This document shows, piece by piece, positions 55,073-64,000 of a DNA stretch of 64,000 nucleotides. This DNA is from Marispirochaeta aestuarii. Lineage in GTDB: Bacteria > Spirochaetota > Spirochaetia > JC444 > Marispirochaetaceae. Below the pieces are notes generated by a model. It ran no database searches. It was not told the DNA's origin and saw only the letters and a list, made by a program, of their open reading frames with translations. Location: NCBI RefSeq assembly GCF_002087085.1, contig NZ_MWQY01000006.1:152259-216258 (forward strand), written 5' to 3'. The position numbers and the translations under genes were made by a program. The first letter of the stretch is position 1. Every line of letters begins with the position of its first letter.

Positions 55073-55102
55073 AGTATAGGGGGCTTTTAGCGTTGAGGAC
55101 AA
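55073..55102 (-). promoter_or_regulatory. Predicted promoter near the GT2 start
   Basis: TTGTCC (55102-55097), 18 nt, TATACT (55078-55073), then 12 nt to ATG 55060. A leader of about 5 nt is predicted, too short for a ribosome-binding site. Confidence 0.4.
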
Positions 55103-55122
55103 GCGTTGGAAATGCACAGGGC

Positions 55123-56259
55123 ATGGGGTATATTCTAAAGACAGTGAAAAGCAGTTTTCTCCTGATTACTTCAGTACTTCTCGTTATTTTTTTTGCCGGC
55201 TGTCAGGAAGCCGTCGGCGGGTTTGAGGAGTATGCAGGGGTGAACCTGATCGAGACCCATCCTTTCGATCCCCCTGTCCCCACGGATTGGCTGCTTTCCA
55301 ACGGAACCTACGTCAACTTCACCGACCGGACTGCCGCGGATGCCACCGGACTGCCGTCCTCCGCGGATATCAGCGGGCTGACGATCCCGAATCTCGCGGC
55401 GAATGGAGATTTCGAGAACGGTACTACCGGCTGGACCAACGGCGGTTCTACAACAATAGCTATCGACAGCGGCGCCATCGATGACGATACCCTGGACTTT
55501 GTAATCGGGGATGCAGGAGCAATGATCACCTACAATCTTTTGACCCTGACAGATTTCGATGCGGCCTCATCGTATCGCTTCCTTTTTTCCTATCAGATGA
55601 AATCCGGTTACGGAGCATACCTTTTCTTTGAGGTGAACGACGGAGTCAGTGAAATATCCGATCTATGGAAGCCGGAACCTGCAACAACTACATTATCCTA
55701 TGAGTTCCCCTATGATGCACCGGGTGATTCATCCGCGGTCAGTCAGCTGGACGGGTCCCCTTTTTTTGCGATAGGTTCCGTACTCGGCAGCCCTGATGTT
55801 TCCACCCAGGCAGGATACCTGGATAACTTCCGGGTTGTCCGTACCCATGTTGCACCGACCCTTATTACGGACGCTACAACAGTGCTGGACAAATCCGTCT
55901 ATTTCGATGTGCCCCTGGTCGAGACCGGACGGCTGCCCCTGGTTTCGGGGACCTACCGTTTTTCTGTCTGGATCCGCCGGGAAGAAAGCGCATTCCTTAC
56001 GCCATTGACGCAGAACAGCTTCCAGTCGAACGGCATCAGTCTGCGCATGGCTAACCTGGGAGACGGCTCCAGTCATACAGCATTCATCCCCGCCGATTCA
56101 AGCTGGAGTTCGTGGCAGAAGGTCTCGGTCACTGGTTCTCTTGAGATCGATTCAAGCACAGATCCGGCGCTGCGTCTTTCCATTATGCCGACCCTCGGCA
56201 TTGATCAGGATTGCGGAACAATGCTGGTCGCAGTTCCTGAGCTGATGCTGATTCCCTGA
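55123..56259 (+). CDS. Lipoprotein with carbohydrate-binding-module-like domains
   Basis: A 378-residue protein with a signal sequence and lipobox FFAGC. The mature part has two similar beta-rich segments. The first contains NGDFENGTTGWTNGG, the usual opening of CBM4/9-type modules, and the second has TYRFSVWIRREES and WSSWQKVSVTG. No catalytic residues are evident. It probably displays a glycan- or ligand-binding surface domain. ATG 55123 is preferred; a GTG at 55144 is possible. It ends 13 bp from the convergent giant protein gene. Confidence 0.75.
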   Translation: MGYILKTVKSSFLLITSVLLVIFFAGCQEAVGGFEEYAGVNLIETHPFDPPVPTDWLLSNGTYVNFTDRTAADATGLPSSADISGLTIPNLAANGDFENGTTGWTNGGSTTIAIDSGAIDDDTLDFVIGDAGAMITYNLLTLTDFDAASSYRFLFSYQMKSGYGAYLFFEVNDGVSEISDLWKPEPATTTLSYEFPYDAPGDSSAVSQLDGSPFFAIGSVLGSPDVSTQAGYLDNFRVVRTHVAPTLITDATTVLDKSVYFDVPLVETGRLPLVSGTYRFSVWIRREESAFLTPLTQNSFQSNGISLRMANLGDGSSHTAFIPADSSWSSWQKVSVTGSLEIDSSTDPALRLSIMPTLGIDQDCGTMLVAVPELMLIP

Positions 56260-56272
56260 TACAGCGATTTTT

Positions 56273-59200
56273 CTATTTTACCACCATCACCTTGCGGTAT
56301 TCATCGATTCCCGGAGCCACGACTCTGATAAAGTAGATACCCCTGGCAACTTCCCGTCCGCCGCGGTTACGCCCGTCCCAGGTTGCAGTGTGCTCTCCGG
56401 CGGCCTGGTTTCCGCGCTGAATTATATCAACCACATCGCCGTCAAGTCCGAATACGGTAATGGTTACCATACCGCTTTCAGAAAGCTCATAGGAGAGTAC
56501 AGCCCGTTCGCCGTCCCCGGGATTGATAACGTTACCCAGAATGGTTACCCCGCCGGTCTGACGGCTTATATCCCGTATGGGCAAAATCCAGGGTGCTATT
56601 CTTCTCGGGTCCTCGGGATCGAGACTTCTGACACAGTAGAGGGGCCCCAGGCGGAAGATAAACTCAAGGTCCGCTCCTGAAACAATTTCCGGATCACCCC
56701 CGGGAACCAGATAGTCCCTCAGGGCACCGACTCCGCCAAAGGACGAGACATAGCGTACATCGCCGTTGGCGACCCCGTTAAATTCCGTGATGATTGTCGG
56801 AAGCCAGAGATTTCCCGGTCCGGCGAGGGTTACCGGCAAGGGGTTTACATCGTAGATAAGGTTCATTGTATCGGCAGCCGCAACCGTCGGCAGGATTCTC
56901 GCTTCCAGGGTAAAATCGGTATCCATGATCTTTCCTGAGCCGTCGAATTCCCGAACTGTACTGAAGTTTGTTCCAAAGGTATTGTCCTGATGCAGTCTGT
57001 CGCTCGCCCAGACCGGACTGACAACGCCGATACCAAGGGAACTCAGACGTACCGCTTCCGTGGCTGCAGCATTTGAGAACTGGTCCTCAAGATTCGCCGT
57101 CATTCCATATCCGTTTGCTGGAAAGTCGACGATCTCTTCCATATCCAGAGGGGAATCGAGGTGCAGATAGAGCTCCTTGGCGCCGTCCAGTTCGGTACTC
57201 AGGACTTCCACTGAATTAATTGTGTAGCTCGCCGGTGGAACGAAGGCGAAATCCGCCGGAGTGATCGGGTCTCCTGATACAGGGTTACCTGCCGTCTGAT
57301 AAACAGGTTCCGAGAACTTAAGATAGATCTTGTCGTCCCCCGGTACAGCCAGGGAGTAAAGAATCCGCGGGGGAGTTCGCTCCAGGCACATGGTGCTGGT
57401 TATAGAGCTCAGGACATTACCGGCAAGGTCCGTGACATACTGATCGGCGGATGAAGGATTATAGGTTAAATAGAGCTGATCGAGCTCCGTGAATCCCCGG
57501 TTTTCCGCAAAGGAAACGGAAAAATAGGGATCGTCAAGCGAAGGATTTGCAACCGTTCCAAAGAGGGAGGTATCGTTCACCGTTGAACTGAAAACCGGAG
57601 AAGGGATATTGTCGACAATTCCCGAGGCGGAATTATCCAGTCCAAAGGCTGTCAAAGCTGCTGCTGTAACCGAACTGTCCCGGATCCCCTTCCACGGTTC
57701 CGAGGGGGTCCCGGTAACGCCGTCGGGGTGATCAGCCGATGAATCCCAGCTTGCACTCTCGTCGTCCAGAACATGTAGCTCGATGGTGTCTATAATGGTA
57801 TTACCGCCTGAGTCGCGTACAATAATCTCACTTGCCGTCGGCGTTGTGGAATCGGGAAAGGGCGCGATCTTCGGTTTTACGACATCCCAGCCGGCGAAAG
57901 ACGATGCCGGATCAAGATAGATCTCCCTTTCGTCAATACCGCCAGTCAGAGGATCATCCTGCAGGGATGCCCCGGTATTCAGGGGATTTCCGTTGCCCGA
58001 AGGTCCGTCGGTTTTATCCCGGATGTTCGGATGAGCAAGAACTGCGGGCACTACGCCCAGGGATACGGGGTCGTCCGCCTGCAGCAAGTAACCGGGATAG
58101 ATTGTTCCGTTATTATAGCCGCCGGCATAGATAAAAAGTTCATGGCCGTCGAACATCTCCAGGGATTCCCCGGGAAGTCCGTCCGTGGAGTCTGTGTCCA
58201 GGTCTCCGGCATAGGAGAAAAATCCGTTCACACTTACCGTGCCCAGGCCATCCGCTGCCCCGCCGTAGTCGCCGGCGCCCAGGGTGGTCTGGGCCCGCTG
58301 ATTCGTATGCGGCACTGTCTCAGGATCCAGACTTCCGATCTGGACGTCCTCTGAATACTGCAGCCGGAAATAGTTATGGTAGTCCCGGTTATCTCCGGTG
58401 GCCCCCTGGCGCCCGGCCATGAGCTTGACCAGAACCGGGTCACAGCGGTCCAGCGTTTCAGTGTACTGATTACCCCCCACCCTGTGGACAACCCTGTTTT
58501 TATGTTCGTCCAGCAAAGTTATATAGCTTGTCCCGTTTGCTTTAACGATATAAATATCAGGTACGATGTTTCCCGGGTTCTGGCCCAGATAATTGGTACT
58601 TGTCGCCTGACCGGCTGCGGGAGGTGCGGCGGTAAAATCGTTATAGTCATCCGCCTGGGTAACCGTACTGCCGTGGGCATCGGTCCGCCAGGTCGTATTT
58701 CCATTCCGGAAAATGAAGTAACGGCTTTCGGTCCCGGCCGCCAGGGCGCCAAGATCGGCCGCGGAGGCATCCGACAGACGTACAGCGGTAAAGTCCTGGG
58801 TCGGTGCAGCGTTGACAAAAATTAGGTCGGCATCCAGAATCTGTCCGATCTCGTTATTGCTGTTTTCCAGAGCTTCGCTGAACTCTATAAAAATCTCATA
58901 ATCGCTGATGGTATAGGCCTGGACGATGTCGGGCGCAGTAAAATCCCACTGTGTGTTCCCGAGCCCGTCCGTCGCTTCAGCAGCAGCCACCCAACCGCCC
59001 GAGGCCGTCGAGTCCGCCACCGTTGCATTATAGGCTTCTGCGAAAGCCGCGGAAGAGTCAGCGTTATTGGGGATATTCAGGGAGAAGGCTCCACTGTTCA
59101 TATCTGCACCGTTAAGGTAGAAGTTGCCCCCCACTGTCAGTATCGCTGAATTAAGAGAGGCTAAGCCCCCGGAATATGTCGCCTCGGAAGGTCCGATACC

Positions 59201-62200
59201 AAGTCCCGGGAAGTTACCAAGTCTGATTCCAGCCGCGCCCTCACCCGCCGGGCCATAGAGGGCCACGTTCGGATTTGCCAGAATATTCCCGGGATAGGAA
59301 CCGTCGGCAGTGCGAACCGGATGGTCGTATTCGAACAGATTAGCGATACCGGTGTCCGGATCAGTATCAGCATAGGCTGCGCCGAGAAAAACGAGGTCCT
59401 GATTTATATTGAGAGCAACATTCGACACACCAAGCTGTCCGCTGTAGAGGACCAGGTTTTGGGCTGATAATGTTGAACCGGCGATAACATCGATGGTTTT
59501 GTTCGGCGCAAAGACATGCAGATCCATCGCAAAAACCATGTTTCCCGAAGGTTGGAGGAATAGGGTGTTGATTCCCGCAACGGACTCATACATGAAGGTG
59601 GTGGATTGAAAATTGATATTGTTCGCATCGGTAACAAAGCGTTTATTAACATTCGCAACAGGCAGAAGAATGCCGTTGCTGCCGCCGTCATAATTCTGGA
59701 GACTGCCGGAGTAGTAATTCGCTCCTGCCAGAATCAGCTGACCCGGGGTTGCAGTACCGTCATCGTCGGCGTCCATTGTAATCTGCCCGGTAACCCCGGG
59801 GGTTCCGACTGTCCCGACTCCGTTGGCGGTGATTATGTGCCCTTCCACCAGGAGCGAGGAGAGAGGATCCGTCGCGCCCACAAGGCCCAGGACGATATCG
59901 CCGTAAGTGAAGGCGGCACCCGTGGTAGTATCGATGGCCAGGGAGTTGGTTCCGGCTGAATCGATAGCCGCTCCGGCAGCAAAAAGTACCGAACCGGCAT
60001 TCCCGTCATCCCCACCCTCGGTATCAATTGTGAGATTGGCGGAAACCTCAATATCCGTCGAGCCGGTGACATCCACATTACCACCTTCCGTCTGAATCAG
60101 CACACCCCCCAGAGTAAGGGTTCCGACTGCATCAAAATCGATGGCAGTAAGACGGGTTACATTCCCGATGCTTGCAACGGAGACATCAGCACCGTCAATA
60201 TCGAGACTGTACGCGCCGTTCAAGTTGAGACCGGAAGAGTCGACGTTGCCGTTCGTACTGGTAATGACGCTGTTGCTCAGGAGACTTGCATTGTCACCCG
60301 CATCGGTGCCGCTGAAGTCGATATTCCCGTCAACCGTCATTATGCCGTTCAGGCTGATATTGCTGGCACTCGTAATCGTCAGGGCGCTTCCGCCGTTATC
60401 CAGCGTCACCGTTCCGAAACTCACCGTCTCAAGCCCGCCGCCTACTGTATCAATCTCCAGGGTCGCCGCCACTGAATCGGTCAGCGTCGTCCCGTCAAAG
60501 ACAATATTGTCGTTACTGGTCGTCACCGTCACGTTGCCCGGAAGATTCGTCGCAAGGGAACCGGCAAAATTCACCTCGCCGTTCGTGCTGATATCCCCGT
60601 TCAGGTTCGCCACCGTCGTCGCGTCCACATCAAGGCCGGCAAGTAGTGCGCCGCCTGTAGCGTTTACCAGCGGCAGGTTCACCGTCGCTCCATCGATGTT
60701 CAGCGCCTCTCCGCCGTTCACCCCGCTGATCGACTCATTCACCGTCACGGTGTCCGCAGCACTCACCGTCGCGCTCGTATCCACATGAAGCGGTATTCCC
60801 GCAGCCACCGTTATGTCGCTGCCCGCAGCAGTATCCGCCACAAGGTTCGCGTTCAGCACAAGACTCGCCCCGGCGTTCACTACAATGCTTCCGGCTGTGT
60901 TGTTCTGGACCGTCGTAATGACCACATCCGAACCGGAACCCGCAGCACTCCCGGACTCAAGGGTCGCCGTCGTCCCGATGACGTTTCCGCCGTTTATCGT
61001 CAGATCCTCGGTTCCCGTATCGTTGGTATCCGCACTCACTGCGGCAGTTCCGTTCGCCGTAAGCGCAGCTCCAACCGTAACCGCCCCCAGGTTGTCGATA
61101 TCGATGTTCCCGGCAGTGCTCGTTACCGTCTGACCTATAGTCATCAGGTTGTCCGCCACCCCGTCGATATCGATCAGCCCCGTCGCAGTAACCGCTCCGC
61201 TGTAACCCACCGTCCCTGCACTCACCGTCAGCGTGGACAGGGCATCCGCCTGTCCCGTGGCGGACAGTCCCACCGTTCCGCTGTTTGCCGTCAGCGTCAG
61301 GGCATACGTGTTCCCCGCGGCGCTGTCCACGGGCGCCCCGGTAAAATCGATCCCGCCGGCACTACTCGTTATCGATACAGCCGCCGCGGTCAGGGTTATG
61401 TCGTTCCCGTTGGTAAAGTCGATGGCCCCGGATACGTCGATAGCCCCCGAAAGCCTCACCTCCAGGGCATCGGTAAAGATCAGGGTATCGATGGTATCCA
61501 CCTGCCCGACACTGGCCAGACTGATAACCCCGCCGCTTCCCGCGTTCAGGGTCAGCGCGTACTCATTACCCCCGTCGTCCTCGATACCGAGGGTCGTAAA
61601 GTCTATGTTCCCGCCGGTCAGCGTTGACCCGGCGTTGGTCGTATCGATCGTCCGATCCGCTCCAACCAGGTTCACCGCCGTGGCCGTCCCGGCAAAGCTT
61701 ATCGCCCCTCCGTCGGTCAGGACGTTCGCCCCCAGCTCCACGCTGGCGGCTGTCTGGAAGACTGTCTGCCCAACACTGTTCAGGCTGTTCCCGTCCACCA
61801 CCACCGAGCCGTTCGTTCCGGCCCCGCCGGTCTGAAAGGTTACCGTCGTCCCCCCGACGTTCGCACCCACCTGCAGGTCGTGGGTCGGGTCGTTGTCGTC
61901 GCTGTCCGCGGTTGCCGTTACCGTGCCCAGGGAAGCAAGTACCGCCCCGTTGATGTCCACCGCTCCGGTTCCGCTTATGACGATGTTGTCCCCCGTCGCG
62001 GTAATCGTGCCGTCAATCGTCAGGGGGTCCCCTGCAACCCCCGCTTCGCTTATGGAGACCGCGGGACTTGCGCCGCCGGAGGAGACAATAGCCCCTTCCA
62101 GGATTACCACGTCGCCGCTGACTGTAATCCGGCTCACTGCTGTCGAGTTGCCGACACCGGCCAGCCGCACCGTTCCGCTGTCGGCTGTTACGCTCAGGGT

Positions 62201-64000
62201 CTGGTTTCCGTTGATATTTACATCGTTACCGTTCAGGTCCCCGTCTGCCAGATCAATACTCCCGTTTGTGGAGGTGATCGCAGACGTCCCGGCCAGGGAA
62301 ATACTGTCTCCTGCATCGGCCCCGTCCAGGTCTATATTCCCGTCCACCGTCATTATGCCGTTCAGGCTGATGTTGCTGGCACTCGTAATCGTCAGGGCGC
62401 TGCCAGCGTTGTCCAGGCTCACCGAGCCGAAACTGACGGTTTCAAGCCCGCCGCCTACTGTATCAATCTCCAGGGTCGCCGCCACTGAATCGGTCAGCGT
62501 CGTCCCGTCAAAGACAATATTGTCGTTACTGGTCGTCACCGTCACGTTGCCCTGAAGATTCGTCGCAAGGGAACCGGCAAAATTCACCTCGCCGTTCGTG
62601 CTGATATCCCCGTTCAGGTTCGCCACCGTCGTCGCGTCCACATCAAGGCCGGCAAGCAGTGCGCCGCCTGTAGCGTTTACCAGCGGCAGGTTCACCGTCG
62701 CTCCATCGATGTTCAGCGCCTCTCCGCCGTTCACCCCGCTGATCGACTCATTCACCGTCACGGTGTCCGCAGCACTCACCGTCGCGCTCGTATCCACATG
62801 AAGCGGTATTCCCGCAGCCACCGTTATGTCGCTGCCCGCAGCAGTATCCGCCACAAGGTTCGCGTTCAGCACAAGACTCGCCCCGTCGTTCACTACAATG
62901 TTTCCGGTTGTTTTGTTATGGACCGTCGTAATGACCACATCCGAACCGGAACCCGCAGCACTCCCGGACTCAAGGGTCGCCGTCGTCCCGATGACGTTTC
63001 CGCCGTTTATCGTCAGATCCTCGGTTCCCGTATCGTTGGTATCCGCACTCACTGCGGCAGTTCCGTTCGCCGTAAGCGCAGCTCCAACCGTAACCGCCCC
63101 CAGGTTGTCGATATCGATGTTCCCGGCAGTGCTCGTTACCGTCTGACCTATAGTCATCAGGTTGTCCGCCACCCCGTCGATATCGATCAGCCCCGTCGCA
63201 GTAACCGCTCCGCTGTAACCCACCGTCCCTGCACTCACCGTCAGCGTGGACAGGGCATCCGCCTGTCCCGTGGCGGACAGTCCCACCGTTCCGCTGTTTG
63301 CCGTCAGCGTCAGGGCATACGTGTTCCCCGCGGCGCTGTCCACGGGCGCCCCGGTAAAATCGATCCCGCCGGCACTACTCGTTATCGATACAGCCGCCGC
63401 GGTCAGGGTTATGTCGTTCCCGTTGGTAAAGTCGATGGCCCCGGATACGTCGATAGCCCCCGAAAGCCTCACCTCCAGGGCATCGGTAAAGATCAGGGTA
63501 TCGATGGTATCCACCTGCCCGACACTGGCCAGACTGATAACCCCGCCGCTTCCCGCGTTCAGGGTCAGCGCGTACTCATTACCCCCGTCGTCCTCGATAC
63601 CGAGGGTCGTAAAGTCTATGTTCCCGCCGGTCAGCGTTGACCCGGCGTTGGTCGTATCGATCGTCCGATCCGCTCCAACCAGGTTCACCGCCGTGGCCGT
63701 CCCGGCAAAGCTTATCGCCCCTCCGTCGGTCAGGACGTTCGCCCCCAGCTCCACGCTGGCGGCTGTCTGGAAGACTGTCTGCCCAACACTGTTCAGGCTG
63801 TTCCCGTCCACCACCACCGAGCCGTTCGTTCCGGCCCCGCCGGTCTGAAAGGTTACCGTCGTCCCCCCGACGTTCGCACCCACCTGCAGGTCGTGGGTCG
63901 GGTCGTTGTCGTCGCTGTCCGCGGTTGCCGTTACCGTGCCCAGGGAAGCAAGTACCGCCCCGTTGATGTCCACCGCTCCGGTTCCGCTTATGACGATGTT
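56273..64000 (-). CDS. Giant repetitive surface-type protein, N-terminus beyond window
   Basis: A single frame stays open for more than 2,560 codons and continues past the window edge, so size and signal peptide are unknown. From the N-terminal side in view, two 671-residue near-identical units are rich in Gly, Ala, Asp, Thr and Val (for example GGAISFAGTATAVNLVGADR), as in beta-helix adhesins of the filamentous haemagglutinin kind. About 1,200 further residues carry Ig-like SbsA/SwmB-type domains (IYLKFSEPVYQ, IFIEFSEALE). The end resembles a FlgD Ig-like domain (TATWDGRNRGGREVARGIYF). No C-terminal beta-barrel or LPXTG signal is seen. Secretion route unknown; it is probably a cell-surface or secreted adhesin. 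Confidence 0.85.
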   Translation of the reverse strand, partial: NIVISGTGAVDINGAVLASLGTVTATADSDDNDPTHDLQVGANVGGTTVTFQTGGAGTNGSVVVDGNSLNSVGQTVFQTAASVELGANVLTDGGAISFAGTATAVNLVGADRTIDTTNAGSTLTGGNIDFTTLGIEDDGGNEYALTLNAGSGGVISLASVGQVDTIDTLIFTDALEVRLSGAIDVSGAIDFTNGNDITLTAAAVSITSSAGGIDFTGAPVDSAAGNTYALTLTANSGTVGLSATGQADALSTLTVSAGTVGYSGAVTATGLIDIDGVADNLMTIGQTVTSTAGNIDIDNLGAVTVGAALTANGTAAVSADTNDTGTEDLTINGGNVIGTTATLESGSAAGSGSDVVITTVHNKTTGNIVVNDGASLVLNANLVADTAAGSDITVAAGIPLHVDTSATVSAADTVTVNESISGVNGGEALNIDGATVNLPLVNATGGALLAGLDVDATTVANLNGDISTNGEVNFAGSLATNLQGNVTVTTSNDNIVFDGTTLTDSVAATLEIDTVGGGLETVSFGSVSLDNAGSALTITSASNISLNGIMTVDGNIDLDGADAGDSISLAGTSAITSTNGSIDLADGDLNGNDVNINGNQTLSVTADSGTVRLAGVGNSTAVSRITVSGDVVILEGAIVSSGGASPAVSISEAGVAGDPLTIDGTITATGDNIVISGTGAVDINGAVLASLGTVTATADSDDNDPTHDLQVGANVGGTTVTFQTGGAGTNGSVVVDGNSLNSVGQTVFQTAASVELGANVLTDGGAISFAGTATAVNLVGADRTIDTTNAGSTLTGGNIDFTTLGIEDDGGNEYALTLNAGSGGVISLASVGQVDTIDTLIFTDALEVRLSGAIDVSGAIDFTNGNDITLTAAAVSITSSAGGIDFTGAPVDSAAGNTYALTLTANSGTVGLSATGQADALSTLTVSAGTVGYSGAVTATGLIDIDGVADNLMTIGQTVTSTAGNIDIDNLGAVTVGAALTANGTAAVSADTNDTGTEDLTINGGNVIGTTATLESGSAAGSGSDVVITTVQNNTAGSIVVNAGASLVLNANLVADTAAGSDITVAAGIPLHVDTSATVSAADTVTVNESISGVNGGEALNIDGATVNLPLVNATGGALLAGLDVDATTVANLNGDISTNGEVNFAGSLATNLPGNVTVTTSNDNIVFDGTTLTDSVAATLEIDTVGGGLETVSFGTVTLDNGGSALTITSASNISLNGIMTVDGNIDFSGTDAGDNASLLSNSVITSTNGNVDSSGLNLNGAYSLDIDGADVSVASIGNVTRLTAIDFDAVGTLTLGGVLIQTEGGNVDVTGSTDIEVSANLTIDTEGGDDGNAGSVLFAAGAAIDSAGTNSLAIDTTTGAAFTYGDIVLGLVGATDPLSSLLVEGHIITANGVGTVGTPGVTGQITMDADDDGTATPGQLILAGANYYSGSLQNYDGGSNGILLPVANVNKRFVTDANNINFQSTTFMYESVAGINTLFLQPSGNMVFAMDLHVFAPNKTIDVIAGSTLSAQNLVLYSGQLGVSNVALNINQDLVFLGAAYADTDPDTGIANLFEYDHPVRTADGSYPGNILANPNVALYGPAGEGAAGIRLGNFPGLGIGPSEATYSGGLASLNSAILTVGGNFYLNGADMNSGAFSLNIPNNADSSAAFAEAYNATVADSTASGGWVAAAEATDGLGNTQWDFTAPDIVQAYTISDYEIFIEFSEALENSNNEIGQILDADLIFVNAAPTQDFTAVRLSDASAADLGALAAGTESRYFIFRNGNTTWRTDAHGSTVTQADDYNDFTAAPPAAGQATSTNYLGQNPGNIVPDIYIVKANGTSYITLLDEHKNRVVHRVGGNQYTETLDRCDPVLVKLMAGRQGATGDNRDYHNYFRLQYSEDVQIGSLDPETVPHTNQRAQTTLGAGDYGGAADGLGTVSVNGFFSYAGDLDTDSTDGLPGESLEMFDGHELFIYAGGYNNGTIYPGYLLQADDPVSLGVVPAVLAHPNIRDKTDGPSGNGNPLNTGASLQDDPLTGGIDEREIYLDPASSFAGWDVVKPKIAPFPDSTTPTASEIIVRDSGGNTIIDTIELHVLDDESASWDSSADHPDGVTGTPSEPWKGIRDSSVTAAALTAFGLDNSASGIVDNIPSPVFSSTVNDTSLFGTVANPSLDDPYFSVSFAENRGFTELDQLYLTYNPSSADQYVTDLAGNVLSSITSTMCLERTPPRILYSLAVPGDDKIYLKFSEPVYQTAGNPVSGDPITPADFAFVPPASYTINSVEVLSTELDGAKELYLHLDSPLDMEEIVDFPANGYGMTANLEDQFSNAAATEAVRLSSLGIGVVSPVWASDRLHQDNTFGTNFSTVREFDGSGKIMDTDFTLEARILPTVAAADTMNLIYDVNPLPVTLAGPGNLWLPTIITEFNGVANGDVRYVSSFGGVGALRDYLVPGGDPEIVSGADLEFIFRLGPLYCVRSLDPEDPRRIAPWILPIRDISRQTGGVTILGNVINPGDGERAVLSYELSESGMVTITVFGLDGDVVDIIQRGNQAAGEHTATWDGRNRGGREVARGIYFIRVVAPGIDEYRKVMVVK
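60316..61987. repeat. 2,013-bp tandem repeat unit of the giant gene, left copy (near-identical part)
   Basis: Bases 60316-61987 match 62329-64000 at an offset of exactly 2,013 bp (671 codons) with only about a dozen differences that I could see. Upstream of 60316 the similarity continues at lower identity in the protein. The period includes about 340 bp (61988-62328) absent from the left copy's identical block. Confidence 0.9.
62329..64000. repeat. 2,013-bp tandem repeat unit of the giant gene, right copy (cut by window edge)
   Basis: This is the second copy of the near-identical block, offset +2,013 bp from 60316-61987. It runs to the last base of the window, so further copies may follow outside. 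Confidence 0.9.

Noticed and set aside
55086..55101. TTTTAGCGTTGAGGAC resembling parts of the interspersed repeat
   Set aside because: Only two 8-base pieces match, and the bases also form the -35 of the GT2 promoter; most likely coincidence.
60785..63966. Long plus-strand open frames duplicated within the giant gene (about 200-280 codons each)
   Set aside because: They are antisense shadows of the low-complexity, stop-poor repeat units. They have no ribosome sites, no family motifs, and they duplicate only because the coding strand duplicates.

Overview
The window most likely comes from a free-living spirochaete chromosome (Spirochaetota, Spirochaeta/Sediminispirochaeta-like). This is inferred from the gene set: spirochaete-style lipoboxes, a 7TM-sensor hybrid kinase, many chemotaxis and c-di-GMP proteins, and one polypeptide joining an alpha-amylase-like domain to glycogen synthase. 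No rRNA, tRNA, CRISPR array, insertion sequence or prophage was recognised. Most of the window looks like stable core chromosome. The exception is the right edge, where a giant repetitive surface-type protein runs off the end.

Layout. Bases 1-7.7 kb hold two membrane diguanylate cyclases flanking a DHH phosphoesterase, a Sua5-type threonylcarbamoyl-AMP synthase with an extra N-terminal domain, a hypoxanthine/uracil-type DNA glycosylase, a patatin lipase and thioredoxin reductase. From 7.7 to 12.1 kb a leftward run encodes TrkA, TrkH, an AEC carrier and a lipoprotein. From 12.3 to 16.1 kb come a chemotaxis receptor and a complete polar amino-acid ABC importer. From 16.2 to 21.1 kb lies the GH13-GT5 glycogen synthase fusion. 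From 21.2 to 32.3 kb come an RRM protein, an acetyl-esterase, an unrecognised 642-residue protein, an MFS carrier, groES-groEL, ferritin and a PAS-GGDEF-EAL protein. From 32.5 to 44.7 kb come a transaldolase-like protein without the catalytic lysine, a second GGDEF-EAL protein, adenosine deaminase, a hybrid histidine kinase, a PAP2-like protein, rhomboid protease, DUF1883, RlmE, a cell-wall-hydrolase-like lipoprotein and a three-gene phosphorelay operon. From 44.7 to 56.3 kb come ApbE, TopA, an M23 peptidase, cupin, PatB, an HD protein, GalU, a GT2 enzyme and a carbohydrate-binding-like lipoprotein. From 56.3 to 64 kb a single leftward frame (at least 2,570 codons, N-terminus missing) encodes the giant protein.

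Themes. (1) Signalling is dense: four c-di-GMP enzymes, one chemotaxis receptor and several two-component proteins in 64 kb. (2) About seven genes have sigma70-type -35/-10 elements whose -10 hexamer ends only 6-9 nt before the start codon with no Shine-Dalgarno sequence, so leaderless or nearly leaderless mRNAs are predicted; other genes have strong Shine-Dalgarno sites. (3) The giant protein carries 2,013-bp (671-codon) repeats that are almost identical over 1.67 kb, with one short cluster of five substitutions that all change amino acids. (4) A roughly 54-70 bp interspersed repeat, one copy with 8-bp terminal inverted repeats, occurs in two intergenic regions about 26 kb apart.

Limits: all family assignments are from reading motifs, with no database search. 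Promoter and repeat claims are from visual comparison.
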